Assembly (NCBI GenBank): GCA_964622255.1
Contig: CAZUPK010000045.1
Span: forward strand, 1 to 33,654
Length of the DNA: 33,654 nt
Reading direction: 5' to 3'
Origin: SZUA-1377 sp964622255
GTDB lineage: Bacteria; Campylobacterota; Campylobacteria; Campylobacterales; QNZT01
The notes under the pieces: model-generated
The model's database searches: none
Seen by the model: the letters and a program-made list of their open reading frames with translations, nothing else
What the model was told of the DNA's origin: nothing
Position numbers and translations under genes: made by a program
Shown here: one piece after another, positions 24,171 to 31,557 of the stretch
Layout of the letters: each line of letters opens with the position of its first letter
Numbering within the stretch: position 1 is the first letter of the stretch

Positions 24171-24172
24171 TT

Positions 24173-25186
24173 TTATGCCTCTTGTGTTTTATTTTTTAAT
24201 TCTTGTATTTTCAAAGTTAGATTTCTTAAAAAATCCGGATCAAACTTATAACCTACAGGAAAACCTATAGCTTCAAGTTTAGAAGTTATCTCTTCATATG
24301 ACTTCTTACCTAAGTTTTTAAGTCCTTTTAACTCCAACTCACCCATCATAGATAACTCACCAACATATTTTATATTTGCTCTATCTAAGCAGTTAAAACT
24401 TCTAGCACTTAAACTCAATCCATCAACCGATTGTAGAAGTTTTTGCATATCTAGTGATGAGTTATAATCATCTTGCGGAGTCATAAGATCTATATCCATA
24501 GCTTTAGAAAATATAGCTATTTGTCCATTTAAGTTTTCTACAGCCTCTTTAAAAGCATCTATAGGATCTACTTGTCCGTCGGTTTCTACCTCAAAAATAA
24601 CTTTTTCATAGGTAGGGTCATCTTCAACAAGCATATTTTCTATACTATAAACTGCTCTTTTAACAGGTGTAAAAAAAGCATCTATAGCTATAAAATTCTC
24701 CTTTACCCTATCTCTAAACTCTTCACTAGGGATATACCCTATACCTTTTTCTATGATGATAGTAAAATTGATAGTCGCATCCTCATTTATAGTTCCAAGA
24801 TATGCTTCAGGAGTAACTATTTCAACTACATCATTTTCTAAATCGCTTCCCTTTATCTCTTTATATCCTGAAAAAGAGTAAGAAAATTCAGCTTTATTTG
24901 CATCATTTTTTATTTTAAATCTTATATTTTTAAGATTTAGTATAAAAAGAGCAACATCTTCAAGCATACCTCTGATGCTATCAAACTCGTGGGCAACCCC
25001 ATCTATTTTGATTGCAGTCACTGCATATCCAGCCGAACTTCCCAAAAGCAATCTCCTTAGGGGATGAGCTACAGTTACTCCAAATCCTGATTGAAAAGGG
25101 TAAGTTATAATCTTAACCTTTTTAGCATCAACTCTATCTATATCTATTTCGTGTGGCATATACAAAGATGTATTTATCTTTTTCAT
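24173..25186 (-). CDS. rpoA: RNA polymerase alpha subunit
   Basis: This 337-residue protein has an N-terminal dimerisation and assembly domain (about 1-235, with FGVTVAHPLRRLLL), a linker, and a C-terminal UP-element-binding domain (about 255-325, with RSFNCLDRANIKYVGEL and LKNLGKKSYEEI). The family is complete in length. Position between rpsD and rplQ is conserved. Confidence 0.98.
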   Translation of the reverse strand: MKKINTSLYMPHEIDIDRVDAKKVKIITYPFQSGFGVTVAHPLRRLLLGSSAGYAVTAIKIDGVAHEFDSIRGMLEDVALFILNLKNIRFKIKNDANKAEFSYSFSGYKEIKGSDLENDVVEIVTPEAYLGTINEDATINFTIIIEKGIGYIPSEEFRDRVKENFIAIDAFFTPVKRAVYSIENMLVEDDPTYEKVIFEVETDGQVDPIDAFKEAVENLNGQIAIFSKAMDIDLMTPQDDYNSSLDMQKLLQSVDGLSLSARSFNCLDRANIKYVGELSMMGELELKGLKNLGKKSYEEITSKLEAIGFPVGYKFDPDFLRNLTLKIQELKNKTQEA

Positions 25187-25204
25187 CGGTTTACCCCTTA
25201 CTTA

Positions 25205-25831
25205 CTATTTAGAGTATAACTCAACTATCAATCTCTCTTCAACTGGAATATTAACCTCTTCTCTTTCTGGTAATCTTGTATATATTCCATAGCCTTTGTC
25301 TATCTCAACATCAACCCATGGAGATATACCAGTTTGAGCCGTTAACTCTATTGCTCTTTTGATTTGAGGATTATCTTTTGATTTTTCTCTTATTTCTATC
25401 TTCTGTCCTGGTTTTACTCTGTATGAGGGAATATCAACCTTTTTACCATCCACTAAAATATGCCCATGATTTACAAGTTGTCTAGCAAATGCTCTAGTTG
25501 TAGCAAATCCCATCCTATAAACAACATTGTCAAGTCTTCTTTCTAAAAGGATGATTAAGTTTTCTCCCGTGTTACCACCCATTCTGTTTGCATCTGAAAA
25601 AAGTTTTCTAAACTGTTTTTCACTAACACCATACATAAACTTGGCTTTTTGTTTTTCTCTAAGTTGCAAACCATACTCGCTTACTTTTGCTCTTCTTTGT
25701 CCGTGTTGTCCCGGAGCATAAGGTCTTTTATCAATAGCACTTTTACCTGCTAATCTTCTCTCACCTTTCAATCCTAAGCTCACACCTAGTCTTCTTTCAA
25801 TTTTTTCTACCGGTCCTCTATATCTTGCCAT
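25205..25831 (-). CDS. rpsD: 30S ribosomal protein S4
   Basis: This 208-residue primary 16S rRNA-binding protein has an S4 RNA-binding motif at about 95-160 (RLDNVVYRMGFATTRAFARQ and VNHGHILVDGKKV). No zinc-binding cysteines occur at the N-terminus, so it is the zinc-free form. In other bacteria S4 represses its own operon by binding the leader, relevant to the structured region ahead of rpmJ. Confidence 0.98.
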   Translation of the reverse strand: MARYRGPVEKIERRLGVSLGLKGERRLAGKSAIDKRPYAPGQHGQRRAKVSEYGLQLREKQKAKFMYGVSEKQFRKLFSDANRMGGNTGENLIILLERRLDNVVYRMGFATTRAFARQLVNHGHILVDGKKVDIPSYRVKPGQKIEIREKSKDNPQIKRAIELTAQTGISPWVDVEIDKGYGIYTRLPEREEVNIPVEERLIVELYSK

Positions 25832-25840
25832 TTCTTACCC

Positions 25841-26233
25841 CTATACTCTTCTTCTTTTTGGAGGCCTACATCCATTATGTGGTAATGGAGTAACATCTTT
25901 TAAAAATAGAACTTTTATACCTTCTATAGCACCCACACTTTTTACAGCAGTCTCTCTACCGCTTCCTGGTCCTTGAACTTTTATACCAACCTCTTTTATA
26001 CCATGCTCCATAGCTTTTGCCATTGCATCTTCAACTGCTTGTTGAGCTGCATAAGGAGTTGATTTTTTACTACCTTTAAATCCAAGTCCACCAGCACTGC
26101 TCCAGGCTATAGCATTTCCCATCTCATCTGTTACTGTTATCATAGTATTGTTAAAAGTAGCAGCTATGTGAACTATACCTCTTGCGATATTTTTCTTAAC
26201 AACCTTTTTTCTAGTTACTCTTCTTTTTGCCAT
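25841..26233 (-). CDS. rpsK: 30S ribosomal protein S11
   Basis: This 130-residue protein has HIAATFNNTMITVTDEMGN and a C-terminal DVTPLPHNGCRPPKRRRV, both typical of S11. The position after rpsM is standard; a lysine-rich N-terminus is present. Confidence 0.98.
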   Translation of the reverse strand: MAKRRVTRKKVVKKNIARGIVHIAATFNNTMITVTDEMGNAIAWSSAGGLGFKGSKKSTPYAAQQAVEDAMAKAMEHGIKEVGIKVQGPGSGRETAVKSVGAIEGIKVLFLKDVTPLPHNGCRPPKRRRV

Positions 26234-26243
26234 CTTTTAACCC

Positions 26244-26615
26244 CTATTTCTTAGCTGCTGAACCAACAGTTTTTTTCTTACCTTTTCTGGTTCTAGCATT
26301 TGTTTTAGTTTTTTGACCCCTTACAGGAAGTCCTCTTCTGTGTCTTAGTCCTCTATAATTTCCAAGATCCATAAGTGCTTTTATGTCCATAGCAACCTTT
26401 TTTCTTAGATCCCCCTCAACCTGATAGTTAGCTTGAATCTCATTTCTTATAGCTGCGACATCTTCTTCACTTAACTTATGAACTCTCTTGTCATATGAGA
26501 TACCAACTTTAGTCAAAATTTTTCTTGAAGTTGTCAAACCTATGCCATAGATGTATGTCAAAGCATACTCTATTCTCTTTTTTTTAGGTAAATCTACACC
26601 AGCAATCCTAGCCAT
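26244..26615 (-). CDS. rpsM: 30S ribosomal protein S13
   Basis: This 123-residue protein starts MARIAGVDLPKKKRIEYALT and has YGIGLTTSRKIL, RGLRHRRGLPVRGQ and a basic tail, all S13 hallmarks. It lies 4 bp downstream of rpmJ. Confidence 0.98.
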   Translation of the reverse strand: MARIAGVDLPKKKRIEYALTYIYGIGLTTSRKILTKVGISYDKRVHKLSEEDVAAIRNEIQANYQVEGDLRKKVAMDIKALMDLGNYRGLRHRRGLPVRGQKTKTNARTRKGKKKTVGSAAKK

Positions 26616-26619
26616 ATAT

Positions 26620-26733
26620 TTATCCTTGTCTTTGTTTATGTTTTGGATTTTTGCAGATAACTCTTACTGCACCTCTTCTCTTAATGATTTTACAATCATC
26701 ACACATCTTCTTAACTGAAGGTCTAACTTTCAT
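26620..26733 (-). CDS. rpmJ: 50S ribosomal protein L36
   Basis: This 37-residue protein was found by hand because it is very short. It begins MKVRPSVKKMCDDCK and has the zinc ribbon ligands C11, C14, C27 and H32, the zinc-binding form. The start ATG at 26731-26733 has AGGAGA about 8 nt upstream. It is the first gene of the alpha operon here; infA, its usual upstream neighbour in this phylum, is missing. Confidence 0.97.
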   Translation of the reverse strand: MKVRPSVKKMCDDCKIIKRRGAVRVICKNPKHKQRQG

Positions 26734-26777
26734 AAAAGTTCTCCTATATTTTTTAACTTTCCAAACAAAAACAAACG

Positions 26778-26840
26778 ATTGGTTTAGCGAAAAGTGGCTA
26801 TACCAGTGATTTTAACTACTAAAAAAAAGCACTTAAAATC
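26778..26840 (-). promoter_or_regulatory. Two adjacent hairpins in the rpmJ-rpsM leader
   Basis: Hairpin one pairs 26833-26840 with 26808-26815 (GATTTTAA with TTAAAATC, 8 bp perfect, 17-nt loop). Hairpin two pairs 26780-26788 with 26797-26805 (8 of 9 pairs, 8-nt loop) and can be extended by two pairs. They abut directly, between the likely promoter and the rpmJ ribosome-binding site. This could be a control element of the ribosomal operon; it does not obviously match a known leader. Confidence 0.5.
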
Positions 26841-26879
26841 CCTCTTCATTTAGTCATCGTTGTTCGAAAAGCCCCGCAT

Positions 26880-26885
26880 TTTATA
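26880..26885 (-). promoter_or_regulatory. Candidate -10 box of the alpha ribosomal operon
   Basis: TATAAA within TTTTATAAAATGCGGGG on the minus strand. The G/C-rich segment between this box and the expected start resembles discriminators of stringently controlled promoters. The leader to rpmJ would be about 140 nt. Confidence 0.5.
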
Positions 26886-27048
26886 AAATCAAAGCTTAAA
26901 AGTGACTGATAAGAGTTGGTTTTATTAGGAGAGTGCACCAACATGGTAACCACTTGAAGTATCAAAAGATACTAAAACAAGTAGGTATAATCTATCCAAG
27001 ATTTCCATATCAAAAATAAGAACAAAAAACATATTAACAAGTTATATT
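26886..27048. other. Non-coding flank between the ribosomal operon and the IS3 remnant
   Basis: Together with the leader (26734-26885) this makes about 315 bp without a convincing gene. It contains two small inverted repeats: GTTGGT/ACCAAC (26915-26920, 26937-26942) and AGTATC/GATACT with an AAAA loop (26958-26973). All frames are broken by stops. It may be decayed mobile-element sequence. Confidence 0.5.
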
Positions 27049-27333
27049 TCATATTTTATAAAAATCTTCTGTATCCATAACATTAGATATCTTCCAAGAT
27101 AACACTGCTTTAGAATACCAGTCAATTATTGCTACAAGATAAACTGTTCCACCATTGATTTTGATATAGGTGATATCAGTTGACCATACTTTATTTGGTT
27201 TGTTGATTTCTACATCTTTAAGTTTGTATGGATATTTAGGATGAGCCTCATCAGCTATAGTTGTTGATATTGGTTTAATTCCTAACTCTTTTATCTGTTC
27301 TTTATACTCTTTTACTGCCTTGGATGGCTCCAT
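27049..27333 (-). pseudogene. IS3-family transposase (OrfB) remnant
   Basis: A 94-residue frame shows the IS3-family rve-type integrase core start: NKVWSTDITYIKI (first catalytic Asp, D53), then YLVAIIDWYSKAVLSWKISN. It ends directly after that, at a stop following DTEDFYKI. The second Asp and the Glu of the DDE triad are missing, as is OrfA, so it cannot be active. The N-terminal 30 residues match the family less well. It lies 29 bp downstream of the M48 protease gene. No terminal inverted repeats could be recognised. Confidence 0.85.
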
Positions 27334-27362
27334 TGCAATCTCTGCATTTTAGCCAACTGCCT

Positions 27363-28565
27363 CTAATCTATTTTTTTTCCAAGTCTTTTAAGTCTCTCTA
27401 CCAAAGGTGGATGGGTATAGTAAAAAAAGATATAAAGCGGATGAGATTTTGGAAAAGATTTATTTTCATTTGCCAACTTTTCTAAAGCATTTGCTAAGGC
27501 TACTTCATTTTCGCAACTTGCTCCATATTCATCTGCATGGTATTCATTTGCTCTACTTATGAGACCAAATATCGGCATAAAAATAAAACTTACTATCGGC
27601 GAAAGCAGTAAAAAGATAGTCATAATGATATATGGAGTTTTTTCAACTTCTATGGAGTTAAAAAGTTGGGTAGGAAGATTTCCAAAAATAAAGAACATCA
27701 AAAACATCAAAATCCCCATCATAACGATATTTTTAAATATATCTTTATGTTTAAAGTGTCCTAACTCATGCCCTAAAACCGCTAAAAGTTCACTCTTGTT
27801 TAACTTCTCTATCAAAGTATCATAAAGCACAACTCTTTTACTTTTACCAAGCCCTCCAAAATATGCATTTAGCCTTGTATCCCTTTTACTAGCATCTATG
27901 GTATAAACTCCATTTGCTTTTAGTCCCGATTTTTGTAAAAGATTTTCTATCGCCTCTTTTAACTCTTTATCTTCTAAAATAGTAAATTTGTTAAATATAG
28001 GAGCTATCAAAGTTGGATAAATCATATTTATAAAGATGATAAGAACAAATATCACACCAAAACCTAAAAGCCACCAGTTTTCATAAGATAGAATGATCTT
28101 TGTTATAACCCAAACAACCAAACCACCAAAGATAGCCATAAGCAATAGAGATTTTATTTGATCAGTTATGAAAAGTCTAACAGTTATGTTTGAAAAGCCG
28201 AACTTCTTATCTAAACTAAAAGTTTTATATATCTCAAACGGAAGTGATACAAGATAGTTTATACCTAAAAAACTAAGTATAAATGCAACACTTTTAAGCT
28301 CAATATCATCTATTATGATTGATTTATTAAGCCACTTCAGTCCAAAACCCATCCAAAACAAAAATAAGGCATAATCAACCAAATCACTAAGGATACTCAT
28401 CCTCTCACTCTTTATCTTATAGTTTGCTCCCTTTATATAGTTTGATGGAAGTAGTATCACAGGTTTATTCGTTTTTTCTTTACTTACATAACCTATCTCC
28501 ATAATTGAAATATATATTTTTACTACTATGTATATAAAGTAGATTATTCCTATCGTTAGTATCAT
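27363..28565 (-). CDS. M48 family (Ste24/CAAX-type) membrane metalloprotease
   Basis: This 400-residue zinc protease of the inner membrane has several transmembrane segments (about 1-22, 62-80, 93-112, 138-160, 166-190, 279-298, 310-333). The zinc motif is H266-E-L-G-H270, with a third ligand probably E341 in the NEYHADEYGA segment. It has the topology of Ste24-type CAAX proteases rather than the shorter HtpX. Prokaryotes lack prenylated CAAX proteins, so membrane protein quality control is the likely role. The start overlaps the dsbD stop by 4 bp. Confidence 0.92.
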   Translation of the reverse strand: MILTIGIIYFIYIVVKIYISIMEIGYVSKEKTNKPVILLPSNYIKGANYKIKSERMSILSDLVDYALFLFWMGFGLKWLNKSIIIDDIELKSVAFILSFLGINYLVSLPFEIYKTFSLDKKFGFSNITVRLFITDQIKSLLLMAIFGGLVVWVITKIILSYENWWLLGFGVIFVLIIFINMIYPTLIAPIFNKFTILEDKELKEAIENLLQKSGLKANGVYTIDASKRDTRLNAYFGGLGKSKRVVLYDTLIEKLNKSELLAVLGHELGHFKHKDIFKNIVMMGILMFLMFFIFGNLPTQLFNSIEVEKTPYIIMTIFLLLSPIVSFIFMPIFGLISRANEYHADEYGASCENEVALANALEKLANENKSFPKSHPLYIFFYYTHPPLVERLKRLGKKID

Positions 28566-30262
28566 TTTATCCCTTCTAAAACTTTTATGAACACTTTTGG
28601 CTCTTTATATCCAACAACTTTTTTATTTTTTAACTCAACTCTATTTTTAAAAAATATAATAGCAGGAGGTCCCACTAACTCAAATCTTTTTAAGAGTTTT
28701 TTATCTTCAGGAGTATTTTTAGTTATATCAACTCTTAAAAGTTTAAACTTTTTCATAAGCTCAATAACCTTTTTATCTTTAAAGGTTATCTCTTCAAACT
28801 CTTTACAGCTAACACACCACTTTGCCGTAAAATCTATAAGAATAGGTTTTTTACTTGTTTTTATGATGCCATCAAGTTCTTTTCCATTTTTTATAGTATA
28901 AAAGTTTAACTCACTTTTTTGTGGAATTTCTAAAGGTTTTAAAGGATTTGTCGCACCTCTTATCGCACCAAAAAGCACTAAAACCCCCAAGGCTAAAACT
29001 ATAAAAGATATGGCTTTAGCGATAGTATTTTTACTATTTTTAAAAAATATAGCTCCACTACCTATAAGCAGTCCAGCCCAAAGACACATAGTAACCATAG
29101 GAGGAATAATCCTATCTATCATCCAGATAGCAAGTCCTAGCATCACTACACCAAAGATTTGAGAAACTTTTGTCATCCAACCGCCGGGTTTTGGCATAAA
29201 CTTTCCAGCTCCAGCACCCACTAAAAGTAAAGGCATACCCATACCTAAACTCATAACAAAAAGAGCCACTCCTCCCAAAAGTGCATCACCGGTTTGTCCT
29301 ATATAAACTAAAGCTCCAGCAAGTGCTGGTGCTACACAAGGACCAACTATCAAAGCAGATAAAAATCCCATAATAGCAACCCCAAAAACTCCACCTTTAT
29401 CTCCAGCTTTATTTGATTTTGAGCTTAGTTTTGTTTGTAGGCTTTGAGGAAGTTGTATCTCATAATATCCAAACATAGAAAATGCAAGTGCTACAAATAT
29501 TAAAGCGAAGATTATTAAAACTATAGGATTTTGCATTGCTGCTTGGATGTTAAACTCTGCTCCAAAAAGTCCGGCAATAACTCCAGCTATAGTATATGCA
29601 ACTGACATAGCTAAGATATAGACTAAAGATAAAAATATACCTCTACCCATAGTTATCTCTTTACCTTTTGAACTATTTACGATAATAGAAGAGAGTATTG
29701 GTATCATAGGAAAGATACAAGGAGTAAGGCTAAGAAGCAGTCCGAAACCAAAAAATAGTCCGAGTATCGTTAAAAGTGAGCCATGTTTTAGAGTATCTAC
29801 TATCTTACCCTCTTCACTAAGCTCTTTTTTTTCTGCATTTTTTTTGCTGCTTAAGTTTGCTTTTAAATCAAAAGTTTTACTAAATGGAGGATAGCAAAGT
29901 CCTTTATCGCTACAACCCATAAGATTAACTTTTAGTGTAAAGTTTTTTTGGTTTATCTTTGAAAGAGGAAGTTTTATCACTATATCTTGATCATAAACTA
30001 AACTACCCATACTATCTTTGTGAGCTTTTGGTTTTATAGCATCTTTTGTTAAGTCTAATTTTATTGGCTTTACAACTTTAAACTTTAACTCTTCATCATA
30101 GATATGGATTTTATCGGCAAGTTTTATAGTTACTATGACATTTTCACCTTTAACTTTTGAGCTTATCTTAAAAGCTTCATCTGCAGGAAGAAAGCTTCCT
30201 CCACTTTGACCCAATGCAAATAGTGAACTAAAAAAAAGTAGTAAAGATAGTAAATATTTCAT
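28562..30262 (-). CDS. dsbD: Thiol:disulfide interchange protein DsbD
   Basis: This 566-residue protein carries reducing power from cytoplasmic thioredoxin to periplasmic proteins, including cytochrome c apoproteins. A signal peptide (about 1-18) is followed by the alpha domain with C117 and C123 (GCSDKGLCYPP), the membrane beta domain (about 165-430) with C182 (TPCIFPMIP) and C309 (GPCVAPALAG), and a C-terminal thioredoxin-like gamma domain with C483-V-S-C486. All six redox cysteines are present. AGGAG precedes the ATG. Supplying reductant for c-type cytochrome maturation would suit the cbb3 oxidase genes elsewhere in the window. Confidence 0.97.
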   Translation of the reverse strand: MKYLLSLLLFFSSLFALGQSGGSFLPADEAFKISSKVKGENVIVTIKLADKIHIYDEELKFKVVKPIKLDLTKDAIKPKAHKDSMGSLVYDQDIVIKLPLSKINQKNFTLKVNLMGCSDKGLCYPPFSKTFDLKANLSSKKNAEKKELSEEGKIVDTLKHGSLLTILGLFFGFGLLLSLTPCIFPMIPILSSIIVNSSKGKEITMGRGIFLSLVYILAMSVAYTIAGVIAGLFGAEFNIQAAMQNPIVLIIFALIFVALAFSMFGYYEIQLPQSLQTKLSSKSNKAGDKGGVFGVAIMGFLSALIVGPCVAPALAGALVYIGQTGDALLGGVALFVMSLGMGMPLLLVGAGAGKFMPKPGGWMTKVSQIFGVVMLGLAIWMIDRIIPPMVTMCLWAGLLIGSGAIFFKNSKNTIAKAISFIVLALGVLVLFGAIRGATNPLKPLEIPQKSELNFYTIKNGKELDGIIKTSKKPILIDFTAKWCVSCKEFEEITFKDKKVIELMKKFKLLRVDITKNTPEDKKLLKRFELVGPPAIIFFKNRVELKNKKVVGYKEPKVFIKVLEGIK

Positions 30263-30294
30263 AGCTGTTAAACTCCTGTAAATAAAGTTATGAT

Positions 30295-30300
30295 ATTTTA
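30295..30300 (-). promoter_or_regulatory. Candidate -10 box of dsbD
   Basis: TAAAAT within GTTAAAATATC on the minus strand, about 33 nt before the dsbD start, inside the 125-bp divergent gap to the plus-strand unit. Confidence 0.4.
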
Positions 30301-30375
30301 ACTTTTTAAGGTTAATAAAGACTAAAATATGATATTAAGATATATAAAATATACTACGAATTCAGGTTAAAAGGA

Positions 30376-30381
30376 TAGAAT
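30376..30381 (+). promoter_or_regulatory. Candidate -10 box of the lhgO-eptA unit
   Basis: TAGAAT in GGATAGAATACCC, 6 nt before the ATG at 30388. If used, transcription would start at or next to the start codon, giving a nearly leaderless mRNA. AAAGGA at 30370-30375 could instead be a ribosome-binding site at a rather long 12-nt distance, and then the promoter lies further upstream. Confidence 0.3.
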
Positions 30382-30387
30382 ACCCTT

Positions 30388-31557
30388 ATGAATGAATATG
30401 ATTATATGATTGTAGGTAGCGGTGTCATAGGTCTTTGCATAGCAAAAGAATTAAACAAAAGATATCCCGATAAAAAAATAGTTATTATCGAAAAAGAAAA
30501 AGATGTGGCTATGCATAGTAGTGGCAGAAATTCGGGAGTATTACATGCGGGATTTTACTACACTTCAAACTCACTAAAAGCAAAATTTACAAGAGATGGA
30601 AATATCGAGCTAACAAAGTTTTGTGAAGAAAATGGTTTAAAGATAAACAAGTGCAAAAAGGTTGTGGTTACAAAGGATGAGAGTGAGCTTGAGACTTTAG
30701 AGGAGCTTTATAAAAGAGGTTTAAAAAATGGTGTTGAGGTTGAGTTAAAAGATGAGAAGTGGCTAAGTAAGAACTATCCAAATGTCAAAACTTATAAAAA
30801 AGTTCTCTTTTCACCAAATACCGCAACAGTAGATCCCATAGAGGTAACAAAGTTTTTAAAAGATGAGTTAGTTAAAAAAGGGGTTGAGTTTAGATTTAAC
30901 ACAACTTTTAAAAAGGGGATGGAAGAGGAAAGTAAGCTTTTAATAAACTGTGCTGGAGTATATGCGGACAGGATAGCAAAGGAGTTTGGATTTAGTAAAG
31001 ATTATACCATCATACCTTTTAAAGGGATATATCTAAAATACTCTTTTAGTGATAAACCTATAGATGTAAATATCTATCCCGTTCCAAACTTAAAAAACCC
31101 TTTCTTAGGAGTTCACTATACAGTTACGGTTGATAATAGCATAAAGATAGGACCAACTGCAATCCCTGCTTTTTGGAGGGAGAATTATGAAGGATTTTCA
31201 AACTTTAAAATAGAGGAGCTTTTAGAGATAGCAAGGTATGAAGCAAAGCTTTTTTTTAGTGATGCTTTTGGTTTTAGAAAGTTGGCTTTTGAAGAAATAA
31301 AAAAGTATAATAAAGAGTATTTTATATCTTTAGCAGTTAATATGGTAAAAGATATAAAAAAAGAGGGCTTTAGAGAGTGGAGTAAACCTGGAATAAGAGC
31401 CCAGCTTTTAAATACAAAAACTTTAGAGCTTTTGCAAGACTTTGTAGTAGAGGGTGATAAAAAAAGTGTTCATATTTTAAATGCGGTAAGCCCTGCATTT
31501 ACAAGTAGTTTCCCATTTGCAAGATGGGTAGTAGATAACTATATCGAGGTTATATGA
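30388..31557 (+). CDS. lhgO: LhgO-like FAD-dependent oxidoreductase (L-2-hydroxyglutarate dehydrogenase type)
   Basis: This 389-residue DAO-superfamily protein has an N-terminal Rossmann motif, MIVGSGVIGLCIAKEL, with G10, G12 and G15, then IIEKEKDVAMHSSGRNSGVLHAGFYY in part (the HSSGRNSGVLHAG segment is characteristic of L-2-hydroxyglutarate dehydrogenases). ATVDP, LINCAGVYAD, PFKGIY and NAVSPAFTSSFPFA are also family-like. It would oxidise L-2-hydroxyglutarate to 2-oxoglutarate, passing electrons to the respiratory chain; other 2-hydroxyacids cannot be excluded. The stop overlaps the eptA-like start by 4 bp. Confidence 0.85.
   Translation: MNEYDYMIVGSGVIGLCIAKELNKRYPDKKIVIIEKEKDVAMHSSGRNSGVLHAGFYYTSNSLKAKFTRDGNIELTKFCEENGLKINKCKKVVVTKDESELETLEELYKRGLKNGVEVELKDEKWLSKNYPNVKTYKKVLFSPNTATVDPIEVTKFLKDELVKKGVEFRFNTTFKKGMEEESKLLINCAGVYADRIAKEFGFSKDYTIIPFKGIYLKYSFSDKPIDVNIYPVPNLKNPFLGVHYTVTVDNSIKIGPTAIPAFWRENYEGFSNFKIEELLEIARYEAKLFFSDAFGFRKLAFEEIKKYNKEYFISLAVNMVKDIKKEGFREWSKPGIRAQLLNTKTLELLQDFVVEGDKKSVHILNAVSPAFTSSFPFARWVVDNYIEVI

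Noticed and set aside
26780..26845. 21-codon frame starting at an ATG in the rpmJ leader (minus strand)
   Set aside because: There is no ribosome-binding site, and the hairpin structure explains the sequence better than a coding role.
26850..26880. GTTCGAA-like string near 26860-26870 suggesting a tRNA T-loop
   Set aside because: The flanking bases do not form a T-stem or acceptor stem on either strand.
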